The position numbers were made by a program, and so were the translations under genes. The notes below the pieces were generated by a model. That model was not told the origin of the DNA. It was given only the letters and a program-made list of their open reading frames with translations, and ran no database searches. This document shows, piece after piece, positions 1 to 7,635 of a stretch of 64,000 nucleotides of DNA; the first letter of the stretch is position 1; each line of letters starts with the position of its first letter. This DNA is from Promethearchaeota archaeon (lineage in GTDB: Archaea; Asgardarchaeota; Lokiarchaeia; Sigynarchaeales; SOKP01), in NCBI GenBank assembly GCA_019058515.1, contig JAHPYY010000192.1, positions 17,402 to 81,401 on the forward strand. The letters are read 5' to 3'.

Positions 1-2
1 AC

Positions 3-92
3 GAAGAAAAAGACCTTATTAGGCGATTTGGACAAGCGTACATTGACTACAAAAAGCGTACTGGCGCTTTATTCCCAAAATTGAAAAAATAA
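3..92 (+). CDS. C-terminal end of isoprenylcysteine/phospholipid methyltransferase-like protein (partial)
   Basis: Only the last 29 codons lie in the window. They read through FGQAYIDYKKRTGALFPKLK and then a TAA stop. A phrase of the type FG..Y..Y...T...IP is the usual C-terminus of the isoprenylcysteine carboxyl methyltransferase / phospholipid methyltransferase membrane family, which uses S-adenosylmethionine. The catalytic part lies upstream of the window, so substrate and topology cannot be judged. The next gene starts 11 bp downstream on the same strand and may be co-transcribed. Confidence 0.55.
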   Translation, partial: EEKDLIRRFGQAYIDYKKRTGALFPKLKK

Positions 93-102
93 TAACATTA
101 AT

Positions 103-531
103 ATGGTGCCTTCCATCGAGTTGAAAAATGTTAAAGAAAATATGTGGTTATTACTAGCAGCGTTCTCGTTTCTAATTTACTCGCTAATTGAAATCGTGGA
201 TAGTGTTGCAATCGTGTTAATATCACTGAACATAATCCCCAATCTGTACCTAGAATTTGATTTAAGCGTTCCATTTATACGGGATCTACTAGAATCTCAA
301 CCATCGACTTTCATTCTCTTCTTTTGGGCGTTTACTGTGATGCGGATAATGTCGACCATAGGCTTGTCTAAAAATCGCTTGTGGGGGTTCTGGATTGGTT
401 TAATTAACCTGTCTATTACAATGGTACTGGACATTCTATTCTTCCCCCTTGGTGCTTTTGAATTATTTGCGTGTAGCCTAATCCTCAGTCTTATGATAGT
501 TGGCTATTTTAAAGACAAACCAATCTTGTAG
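103..531 (+). CDS. Small multi-pass membrane protein, unknown function
   Basis: A 142-residue protein with an ATG start. It has about four hydrophobic segments: roughly residues 14-38, 68-88, 96-115 and 118-136. Short charged loops such as SKNR separate them. No catalytic or metal-binding motif is visible and I do not recognise a family. It begins 11 bp after a methyltransferase-like gene, so the two may form an operon. The hydrophobic pattern makes a real gene likely. Confidence 0.6.
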   Translation: MVPSIELKNVKENMWLLLAAFSFLIYSLIEIVDSVAIVLISLNIIPNLYLEFDLSVPFIRDLLESQPSTFILFFWAFTVMRIMSTIGLSKNRLWGFWIGLINLSITMVLDILFFPLGAFELFACSLILSLMIVGYFKDKPIL

Positions 532-559
532 GATTATTTATAGGAATCGTTATTTATTT

Positions 560-1726
560 TTAGACAATACCTGGTATAACTAATCCTGGAGCATGTATCA
601 AAATCCCTCGGGAAATAGCGATCGATCGTATCGCCTCGGGAACCTCGTCAATCTTAGTCAAGCCCAGATAGATTCTCTCAATTGAAGGTAGATACACAAC
701 CCATTTGGGGATTTGCCTTATATCGTTAGTACTAATTTTTAAGTTTCTTAAATTGGTAAGACTGCTTATCTCCTCGGGAATATGATCAAATTTATTATAG
801 TTTAAGTCAAGCACCTTTAATTTCTTCAAATTCTTCATTGATTTAGGTAGAAATCGCAGTAGATTATAGCTCAAATCTAACCGTTCGAGATTGCGTAAGG
901 ATCCTAATGTTTTGGGGATTTCTTTAATCTCGTTTCCTGAAAAATCTAATTCTTCTAAGTTCTTTAAGCAATGAATTGATTGTGGAATTTTCGTAACCAT
1001 TTTGCCGCAATAAATCACGCGAAAAGTCCGAAGGTGTTCTAGTTTGCAAAATTGACTCAAAAAACTTTCTGAAAATTGGTTTAAAATCTTTTCTCTCTGC
1101 ATATCTCTACCATCGGCGTTTCTCAGTTCTAATCTGGTTATATGTCCGCGATCATCTAAAGCGAATTTTAGTCTAGCTCTATAAGGAAAGATTTTATAAG
1201 GAATATAACGATCGGTTTTAAAATTACCATAATAGATTTGAATTTTCTTCGATGTTGCTATAAACACCGCTATAATGAGTGCCTCCTCGGAATTTATGCC
1301 ATACTCAATCAGCTCCTTGTAATTTTTTTCAAATCGTTCCATTAACATCGATTCGAACTCGTGTAAGTATCCTTCCGCCACACTCTCCGACGATTTTATT
1401 AAACTTAGCAAGACTATACCCGATTTGTTCTTCTCGACCGCCCATTTCAGAGAAGGTATGGACCGTTTCGGAAAGAGAGCAATCATCACTTCCACAGAGA
1501 GTGCCCTTACGTACTCGCTAAAGTCTGATACTATTAGGTTTTCCAATAGAGCGAATAGCTCGTTGTTTTGTATTTTTAATTTCTTTACCGCTTTAAGCGT
1601 CTCTAACCTAAGCTCGTTGTCATTAGTAGACTCTAAAATTGTAATTAAAATAGTTAAGGCTTTAGGGGGAGGTAACTGTTCCTTGTAGACCTTTTTAAGC
1701 ACTTCTTCTAGAGTTATCTTCGTCAA
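560..1726 (-). CDS. HEAT-like plus leucine-rich repeat protein
   Basis: A 388-residue protein with a TTG start. Residues about 1-170 are helical and resemble HEAT-type repeats (ALTILITILEST, TLKAVKKLK, LSVEVMIALF). Residues about 230-375 hold five to six leucine-rich repeats of the type LEELDFSGNEIKEIPKTLGS, with the IP.....L spacing typical of plant- and animal-like LRRs. No signal peptide or membrane segment is visible, so it is probably a cytosolic protein-protein interaction module. A TATA-like element lies about 45 bp upstream. The first 16 codons and the upstream region recur near 4.1 kb, which supports this TTG as the start and shows a past duplication. Confidence 0.75.
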   Translation of the reverse strand: MTKITLEEVLKKVYKEQLPPPKALTILITILESTNDNELRLETLKAVKKLKIQNNELFALLENLIVSDFSEYVRALSVEVMIALFPKRSIPSLKWAVEKNKSGIVLLSLIKSSESVAEGYLHEFESMLMERFEKNYKELIEYGINSEEALIIAVFIATSKKIQIYYGNFKTDRYIPYKIFPYRARLKFALDDRGHITRLELRNADGRDMQREKILNQFSESFLSQFCKLEHLRTFRVIYCGKMVTKIPQSIHCLKNLEELDFSGNEIKEIPKTLGSLRNLERLDLSYNLLRFLPKSMKNLKKLKVLDLNYNKFDHIPEEISSLTNLRNLKISTNDIRQIPKWVVYLPSIERIYLGLTKIDEVPEAIRSIAISRGILIHAPGLVIPGIV

Positions 1727-1766
1727 AACGATTGGTAGTAAATCTTTGAGTTAAATTCGCTAAGAA

Positions 1767-1785
1767 TTATTATATAAAAGGCGTG
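1767..1785 (-). promoter_or_regulatory. TATA-like promoter element of the LRR gene
   Basis: On the minus strand the sequence reads CGCCTTTTATATAATAATT, about 45 bp before the TTG start of the LRR gene. This resembles an archaeal BRE/TATA pair. The same TATA core and its flanks are kept in the duplicated copy near 4190-4205, while other spacer sequence has diverged. Confidence 0.5.
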
Positions 1786-1913
1786 TTCCTCTTTTATATC
1801 TTTACTTTCTTGCAATAATGTAAATGGATTGCTCTTTTCATTCAAAATTAGCGGACTTTTAATTTAATATATTGTTTAAACGGCTAATTTCCCCTTTAAT
1901 CGTTTTGAGTAAC

Positions 1914-2096
1914 TCATTTCGCATTTACTGCAAACTGATACTTGGATAATAACTCTGGATTATCGATGGATATGTGATGATGAATTTGAGCCCATTTTTC
2001 ACCATCGAACGCAAAACATCTGGTTGTCCTAATGTCTAAGTCTATTTCTTTTCTATTTTCAAGAATCCTCGCAGAGGCTATTACTTGACAAGATTC
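1914..2096 (-). pseudogene. C-terminal fragment of a SnoaL-like / NTF2-fold protein
   Basis: The minus strand is open for 60 codons with no ATG. It encodes a coherent protein end including RTTRCFAFDGEKWAQIHHHIS and NPELLSKYQFAVNA. A strand ending in an aromatic/basic residue, then DG.W...HHH.S, is the usual C-terminus of SnoaL-like (DUF4440-type) proteins, which normally have about 130 residues. A TAG stop closes the frame upstream at 2097-2099, where an unrelated LRR fragment begins on the other strand. I read it as a broken remnant. A small intact protein with a non-ATG start is less likely. Confidence 0.5.
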
Positions 2097-2191
2097 CTAA
2101 GGAGCTATTTTTGCTAAAAGACCTTGATGAATTAAATCTCTCAAGGAACAGCATATTAAGTGGAGTGTATATATTGCATCAAAACAAATAA
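2078..2191 (+). pseudogene. Leucine-rich repeat fragment
   Basis: About 37 codons containing IPKELFLLKDLDELNLSRN, one nearly complete LRR unit like those of the LRR gene at 560-1726, followed by a TAA stop. There is no start codon and no second repeat, so this is a gene fragment. It abuts the SnoaL-like fragment on the opposite strand, which marks a recombination junction near 2080-2096. Confidence 0.5.
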
Positions 2192-2361
2192 TTGCTGTGA
2201 GTTTAGGATCTATTGTAATTACTGTTTTTTCTCTCATTTTATTTTTAATATTTCAGATTGAATTTCGTGGAAATTTGGAGATTGTTATATTAGCATTTTT
2301 TCTCTCAACTTGACTTCATACATGTATTGGTGGCCTTATTGGGTTAAGAGTTAAACAGACA

Positions 2362-2658
2362 ATGAATGTGATACTATTGGCAGTTATTGCTGCTATAATT
2401 TTATGGTTTTTTTTGGGGGGATTTGCCTCAACAAAAATGTTAGGAGAAACTGTGTATTCTATTTCAAGAATTTTTCTATCTACATATTGGATAGAGATTT
2501 TATTTTCAGAAACTTATTTACCAAATCCGTTATATATTTTATCCAGATTAGGAATCTTAGCCGCAGTGAGTATTTGCCTTATAATTGCTTTTTGGTATTT
2601 AATCTCAAAGGAGGGATTTAAATTAAATGAGATCTATATTTTAATAATACAGAGTTGA
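2362..2658 (+). CDS. Membrane protein, possibly the 3' part of a disrupted gene
   Basis: 98 residues with three to four hydrophobic stretches. The same frame stays open upstream from about 2131 with two further membrane-like segments (IIAVSLGSIVITVFSLILFL), except for one TGA at 2311-2313. The original gene was therefore probably longer and is interrupted by this stop. The last codons overlap the TTG start of the next gene (TTGA), which suggests translational coupling. No family is recognised. Confidence 0.45.
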   Translation: MNVILLAVIAAIILWFFLGGFASTKMLGETVYSISRIFLSTYWIEILFSETYLPNPLYILSRLGILAAVSICLIIAFWYLISKEGFKLNEIYILIIQS

Positions 2659-3743
2659 ATTCTAATTTGGAAGATTCATCCAAAGAAATTAATAAACAAA
2701 CTTCTAAAAAATCATATCAGTTTATATATATTTCACTAATTATATCACCAATTATTTATTTTTTAATATTATTGGTATTACAGATAAAGGTTTTAGATGA
2801 AATTAATATCCCACCAAGTTTTTTTAATAATAGTATTCTTAATTTAGTGTTATTTGTAATTATACTGCATAGCATAGCAGTAATTATATTTACCTATAAA
2901 ATAGTAATACCTCTCGCACTAAAAGAAAAAACAATTGAATATAGATTTAATAAAAATGTATTAGTTCTCATTTTTGGTGTTATTGCAATAGCTACTGATG
3001 GTTTGATTCTTGGAGTACTATGGTTGAATTTTTATAATATTGTTCCATTTTTTATAGTACTTCCCTTTATGGGATTTGGAATTATTCATGGGTATTACCT
3101 CTACTCTAAGTATATGCTACATGATTACGCAAGAAAAGAATATCTAAATAAAAGGAGTTCTTCTACTGACAATATTCCCATCGGTACTGAAATGATTGAT
3201 ACTTCGTTAGAAATCTTCAAAAATATTTTAGGGTATTTGAATAGTAATGAGAAAATTCTACTTTATTACAAACCAAGATATAAAAAATTTCTAAAAACTA
3301 GAATTGTGGGTTCGATTATAGCTGGAGTTTTTTTTTTTATTATTGGGTCTTTTTCCCCCAATTTATTTTCCCTATTAAATATAAAATTCATCATCTCTTA
3401 CTTATTCTTTGGATTTGGGTGTTTTTCATTTACAGCTCTGCCATTGATTATTTTTTTAAAGGCAAAAAATTTTAAAAATACCTTATTTGTCTTTACTTCT
3501 CAAAAGATTATCGCAAAGTATCCTAAAGAAATTAAAATAATAACTTATAACCAAGTAATTTCTTCAAAAATATCAAGAATTAGTTCAAATAATATTGAAA
3601 TTTTATTTGTAGAAACTCAGGATGATAGAACTAAAAAAAATGAAAAAATTTATATTCAAATGGTTCCCAGAAAGTTAAATCTCTTAAATAAGATAATGAT
3701 ATTAATAGAAAAATATTCAAATAAGGAAAAGGAATATAAATAA
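2655..3743 (+). CDS. Membrane protein with C-terminal PH-like domain
   Basis: 362 residues with a TTG start overlapping the stop of the preceding frame. Residues about 22-150 carry four transmembrane segments, and a second hydrophobic pair lies near 215-270. The C-terminal ~90 residues (LFVFTSQKIIAKYP, then ITYNQVISSKISRIS) resemble the bacterial PH-type fold (bPH2/YdbT family), where ..T..RII..... is followed by I.Y..I..... Such proteins sit in the membrane with the PH-like domain facing the cytoplasm. The exact role is unknown. The gene is very AT-rich compared with neighbours such as the LRR gene. Confidence 0.6.
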   Translation: MNSNLEDSSKEINKQTSKKSYQFIYISLIISPIIYFLILLVLQIKVLDEINIPPSFFNNSILNLVLFVIILHSIAVIIFTYKIVIPLALKEKTIEYRFNKNVLVLIFGVIAIATDGLILGVLWLNFYNIVPFFIVLPFMGFGIIHGYYLYSKYMLHDYARKEYLNKRSSSTDNIPIGTEMIDTSLEIFKNILGYLNSNEKILLYYKPRYKKFLKTRIVGSIIAGVFFFIIGSFSPNLFSLLNIKFIISYLFFGFGCFSFTALPLIIFLKAKNFKNTLFVFTSQKIIAKYPKEIKIITYNQVISSKISRISSNNIEILFVETQDDRTKKNEKIYIQMVPRKLNLLNKIMILIEKYSNKEKEYK

Positions 3744-3760
3744 TCATTTCTGAGAGCTAA

Positions 3761-3949
3761 TTATAATAATTCAAGAAATCGCGCTAAATGTCTTTTTACG
3801 CGTACAATACAATTTATCCATCTTTCAGAATGATTTAGATCAGGTTTTTTATCTTCTTCGTTAAATATATAGAGATTTCGAAGATACACTTCAATGTAAA
3901 CCTTATAACCAATACATTTTTCACATTTAATTTTAATATCCCCATAAAT
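3761..3949 (-). CDS. Small protein or gene remnant with a CxxC motif
   Basis: The minus strand is open from 3955 to the TAA at 3761-3763 and reads like a real protein: IKIKCEKCIGYKVYIEVYLR, then SERWINCIVRVKRHLARFLE. There is no ATG. The only plausible start ahead of the CEKC pair is an ATT at 3949, or else the 5' end is lost. It lies between a membrane gene and a duplicated gene start, a zone with other fragments, so a remnant is as likely as a working gene. Confidence 0.35.
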   Translation of the reverse strand: MYGDIKIKCEKCIGYKVYIEVYLRNLYIFNEEDKKPDLNHSERWINCIVRVKRHLARFLELL

Positions 3950-4084
3950 CTGTAATTATATTCTCATCCCTATAAATTTTTTTTCTTATCGCATTTTTTC
4001 CAAGTTTTCTCATCCAGTTCGTTTTTCTCTCGATATATTTAGATAACTTTACTCGGTTTTTTTCTCATTTTCGTCTGGTGGTTC

Positions 4085-4147
4085 AGAGGGAGGTAACTAT
4101 TCCTTGTGGGCCTTTTTAAGCACTTCTTCTAAAGTGATCTTCGTCAA
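4085..4147 (-). pseudogene. Truncated second copy of the LRR gene start
   Basis: From a TTG at 4147 the minus strand reads MTKITLEEVLKKAHKE and then a TAG stop at 4097-4099. The LRR gene at 560-1726 starts MTKITLEEVLKKVYKE and continues QLPPP. Just after the stop this copy still reads LPPSE, so it is homologous but nonsense-mutated, and the rest of the gene is gone. Confidence 0.7.
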
Positions 4148-4240
4148 ACGATTGGTAATAAATCTTTGAGTTAAATTCGCTAAGAAATATTATATAAAAG
4201 ATGTGTTCCTCTTTTAAATCTTTACTATCTTGCAATTAAT
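4148..4240 (-). repeat. Duplicated upstream/promoter region of the LRR gene
   Basis: This segment matches 1727-1815 nearly base for base, including the stretches AATCTTTGAGTTAAATTCGC and TATTATATAAAAG. It is the upstream region of the truncated LRR copy. Similarity seems to fade further out, near 4240-4300. Together with 4085-4147 it forms a direct repeat of about 150 bp, some 2.4 kb from the original. Confidence 0.75.
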
Positions 4241-5276
4241 TAAAAATTTATCTCATTTCGTTCAAATTTGTTTTTATTTGATAGATTATTCCTTTTTAAT
4301 CTTTTATTTTGTGTGTAAAAACACCTTCGAAAACCTTATTTTCCTCAAAATTTAATTTAGTCTCTTCTTTTAATCACAACATTCTTCGTTTTTTACATTT
4401 CATACAAAGAAGTCTAATCCGCCACGAATTTACTGTCGTTATCTAAAATGTTAACGCTCGCCCCTTCATTGTCCATTTTACGATACTTCTAGGCTAAAAC
4501 TTAAGAGCGTTTTAGCTCATTGTCCTAAAATTAAAAGCATGCGTTTTTAGGAAGATTCACTGATTGAATTCACTTTAAATAAAATTTCAGATGCATTTTT
4601 CTTATTTCTCCAGTTTGACATCTCTCTTTTAATCACTTTTTTCTACGGGTTTTAGCCGATTATTAATCATCAAGTAATGATTATCAACCCATTAATATCT
4701 TGTCTTTTATATTTTTACACACAAAGCTCTTTAATTAGCGAAAATCATATTAAATATTTAGTATCTCGGGTTTTTAATTGAATTAGTGAGTGAAACCAAG
4801 AGAAGATTACATAGAAATCTATGCTTTATTTAATATTATTATGATTCTCAACTGAAAAAGAAAACGCGACTTTTTACTTAAATATTAGGGGAAAACGCTA
4901 AGTGGGTATTTCGTCGGAGGTTGTGTAGCAAAGATATTAAAATTGGACTTAATTTTACTTAAATGGTCTTTGATACAAATAAATTCGCGTATAAGAATTA
5001 AAAAAAAAAACAAAAGTAGCGTAAGAAAAAAGTAATCTAATTGATGGATTCATTAGAGTATAGAATTTCTTAACGAACGCTCAAATTTTCCCGTTCGTTA
5101 CTCAAAAGAGGTTTTACAATATTATCCAATACTTTTTTTATAAAAATGTTAAATATGAAAAAATGATTCTAATGATCAATTCAATTATTATGCTAATTAG
5201 ATGCTTTATAAAAAACTTTCTGGATCTAAGAAGATTCCATATTTAAAAAATGAAAATAAACTGTAGGCGATAAGAA
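4241..5276. other. Long AT-rich spacer with inverted repeats, no gene seen
   Basis: About 1 kb without a convincing reading frame on either strand. It holds several inverted repeats: GCTAAAAC/GTTTTAGC at 4493-4516 (8-nt loop), TAATCAT/ATGATTA at 4664-4683, and a 14-bp pair TTTGTGTGTAAAAA at 4308-4321 with its complement at 4712-4725. These could be RNA hairpins, decayed mobile-element ends or chance in AT-rich DNA. The promoter of the phosphoesterase gene should lie at its right end. Confidence 0.4.
4308..4725. repeat. Segment bounded by 14-bp inverted repeats
   Basis: TTTGTGTGTAAAAA at 4308-4321 is the exact reverse complement of 4712-4725. The 418-bp segment has no reading frame of note. 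It has the form of a small non-autonomous element with short terminal inverted repeats. I see no clear target-site duplication, and the AT bias makes a chance match possible. Confidence 0.25.
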
Positions 5277-6371
5277 ATGGTTGAAAAAGTGATAAAAAAT
5301 ATCGAAATTAGTCCCAATACTGTGATTTTAATAATTTCAGATGTTCATATAGGAGCATCTAAAATGAAACATAAATTATTCACATACTTCTTAAAAGAGA
5401 TTTTAAACAAAAAAGAAGAAAACAAGCTAAGGAATTTAAAGTATTTAATGATTCTTGGAGATTTTTTTGATTTCATAACGGAAAGTTTTCGGGATTTTAA
5501 ATCTAAGAAATTTTATCGCAAAATATTTAAGTACATAGATGAAATTCAGTCGACTGATATTAAACTCTTGTTTTGTCTCGGTAATCACGAGATTGATACA
5601 ACGGGGGACTATGATAAGGAATTTAAACAACGAAAAGAAGCCTTAATCAAAGAGTTCGATAAAAAAGTAAAAAGAAATTTACTGCGAGACGATAACTGCT
5701 ATCAATACATTTTTTTGAACAAATCGGGAATAATTACGTGCGATTCAATAAGCGATGTCGATGAGAATAAGCAATATGATAATTTGAATGATCTGGAATT
5801 TGGGGAGAAAACCATATTGTTAACTCATGGTTATCAATTTGATCCACTATTAGAACATTGGTCAAGAATCTGGCAAATGGGATTAGATAATCCATTCGAT
5901 GTTGCTAAAGAATTTAACAATATCGCATGGAATGACTTCATTAATCCAATCCACAAGGAGTTGAAGAACTTTTTCAAAACAATTGATATTTCAATGAAAG
6001 ACTCAATTGAAGAGGAATTTGACAAAATAGCAGCTAAAGAGAGAAAAAAGAAAAGAGATGTTAAATTTGTGTATGATTTTTTGGCAGACGCAAGACGAAA
6101 TAACATAGAGAAAGAAGGTCCAAAAGATAAAAATCCATTCATTCGAAAGATATTAGATGGATTCTTACCTGATTACGAAAAAAGCACAGGAAGACCGCCA
6201 ATTACTCATGTAATATTTGGTCACACACACGATGCTTTTGATTTAAGTGCTTTCACATTCAATAATAGAGAAATACTAATAGAAAATAGCGGGGCATGGC
6301 AACAGGTTAATTTTCCAAGTTATATTGAAATTTCAACCGATCTTAGAATGACACTGGTTAAAATAACTTAA
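5277..6371 (+). CDS. Calcineurin-like metallophosphoesterase
   Basis: 364 residues with the full set of metallophosphoesterase motifs in order: SDVHIG near residue 22, GDFFDF near 61, GNHE near 101, THGYQFD near 184 and GHTHDAFD near 317. These residues bind two metal ions in the calcineurin-like fold and hydrolyse phosphate esters. Between THG and GHTH is a helical insert (about 200-300) rich in lysine, aspartate and glutamate, probably a substrate cap. No signal peptide or membrane segment is seen, so it should act in the cytoplasm. The substrate cannot be told from sequence. It stands alone between long spacers. Confidence 0.85.
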   Translation: MVEKVIKNIEISPNTVILIISDVHIGASKMKHKLFTYFLKEILNKKEENKLRNLKYLMILGDFFDFITESFRDFKSKKFYRKIFKYIDEIQSTDIKLLFCLGNHEIDTTGDYDKEFKQRKEALIKEFDKKVKRNLLRDDNCYQYIFLNKSGIITCDSISDVDENKQYDNLNDLEFGEKTILLTHGYQFDPLLEHWSRIWQMGLDNPFDVAKEFNNIAWNDFINPIHKELKNFFKTIDISMKDSIEEEFDKIAAKERKKKRDVKFVYDFLADARRNNIEKEGPKDKNPFIRKILDGFLPDYEKSTGRPPITHVIFGHTHDAFDLSAFTFNNREILIENSGAWQQVNFPSYIEISTDLRMTLVKIT

Positions 6372-6762
6372 ATAAAAAAAGAATAAAACTTTTTCTCATT
6401 TAAAACTGGTTTATATGTATGAGAAACATATTTTCCAATTCAAATATCCTTTTTTATTGAAGCTTAGTCTTTTTTAACAGCTCTCGTATGTAATTTAAAA
6501 AATTTATAAACTCCCTGTATTCTTTTGAGATCCCAAGTTCCTTTTTCTCCCTGTTAAAGTAAGAATATTAAAGGTTTAAAAGAGATGGAAAAATTATATT
6601 TAATTAACATTCTCCAATACAAGTCCATTTAAATTTTATTGCTTCCTAAGATTTACTCGTTTAATAATATCCGTTGCTTGGAAGGATATTTATTTTTATA
6701 TATTCAAATAAAATCGACTAGGTGCTACAGAAATAAACCTTACTGATAATATTAAAAAGATA
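6372..6762. other. Spacer with a possible decayed reading frame
   Basis: No clear gene. On the minus strand 6454-6567 is open for about 37 codons and reads ISKEYREFINFLNYIREL before a TAA. That looks protein-like but lacks a start codon and any recognisable domain, so it may be the end of a lost gene. The right part should carry the promoter of the next gene. Confidence 0.3.
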
Positions 6763-7635
6763 TTGATCCAATGCCCTTCGTGTTCAAAGAGAGGATATAT
6801 AACCGTAAATGCGCGACAGATAACAGAAGCAAGCAAAACAATGATACTGGTAAAAGTAGAAAAAAAATTCATCTGTGAACACGATTTCTTAATTTACATA
6901 GATAAGAATTTTTCCGTAAGAAATGTATTTCAATGCGAGCAAGTAGTGTTGCCTTCTACAAAGTTAAAGAGAGAGATTGTTACAGAAGTAGATTTTTCCG
7001 AATTTAAAATAGACCTTGTAAAGATGAATGTATATCAGCCCACTTTCTGGTATATTTTTAGAACATTACTATTTGGTAAAAAAGTCTTATTAGTTGTCGA
7101 TTCAGATGTCAGGTATTTGATTCCTAATGTTTTAAAATTTTTTCATTTTCTTTTCGAGGATCTTCTTGAGGTTAATCTCCAAATAATTGGCGAATCAGAG
7201 TTTACTGAAAAGACTAATGAATTTCAAAATTTTGTGATTATTAAAAATTTAGATGTGGTTAAAGATAAGCAAAATTTAATAAAAAGCTATAGTTTAGCCG
7301 TAGAAAAAGAAATTACACATATGTTTTTCGAAAATAATAACCATGAAGCAAGCCTTATTGATTTAAAAGACAAAATCCAAGATATTTATCGAATTTCGAG
7401 AGTAACACGGGATTTCTTAGAAGATTATCTAAAAGAATTTAAAGAAGGAGGAAAGAAATCCAAGAAACTCAATATATATACGATTATAAGATACTTAAAA
7501 AAAAATCAAAAAATTAATGTTAGTTTAAGATATTGCGACTATATTGTTCAGATTGTTAAAAACTATTACCAAATTGAGGTCCCTCCATTGTACGACGGTG
7601 CTGAATTTTCAAGGTTTTCCATGCTTCAACGTTAA
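6763..7635 (+). CDS. Zinc-ribbon protein of unknown function
   Basis: 290 residues with a TTG start. The frame is open a little further upstream, but no ATG occurs before the zinc motif. The N-terminus has CPSCSKRGYI, and a second likely metal-binding part is ICEHDFLIYIDKNFSVR. Residues about 85-190 look alpha/beta and the C-terminal part is helical and lysine-rich. Proteins with this Zn-ribbon plus CEH.F..Y.D..F.VR start appear to be common in Asgard genomes, but I know no function. Its last 4 bp overlap the end of the convergent nucleoside-hydrolase gene. Confidence 0.6.
   Translation: MIQCPSCSKRGYITVNARQITEASKTMILVKVEKKFICEHDFLIYIDKNFSVRNVFQCEQVVLPSTKLKREIVTEVDFSEFKIDLVKMNVYQPTFWYIFRTLLFGKKVLLVVDSDVRYLIPNVLKFFHFLFEDLLEVNLQIIGESEFTEKTNEFQNFVIIKNLDVVKDKQNLIKSYSLAVEKEITHMFFENNNHEASLIDLKDKIQDIYRISRVTRDFLEDYLKEFKEGGKKSKKLNIYTIIRYLKKNQKINVSLRYCDYIVQIVKNYYQIEVPPLYDGAEFSRFSMLQR

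Noticed and set aside
4493..4516. Hairpin GCTAAAAC/GTTTTAGC as a CRISPR repeat or riboswitch
   Set aside because: It is a single occurrence with no regular spacing of repeats and no recognisable riboswitch core.
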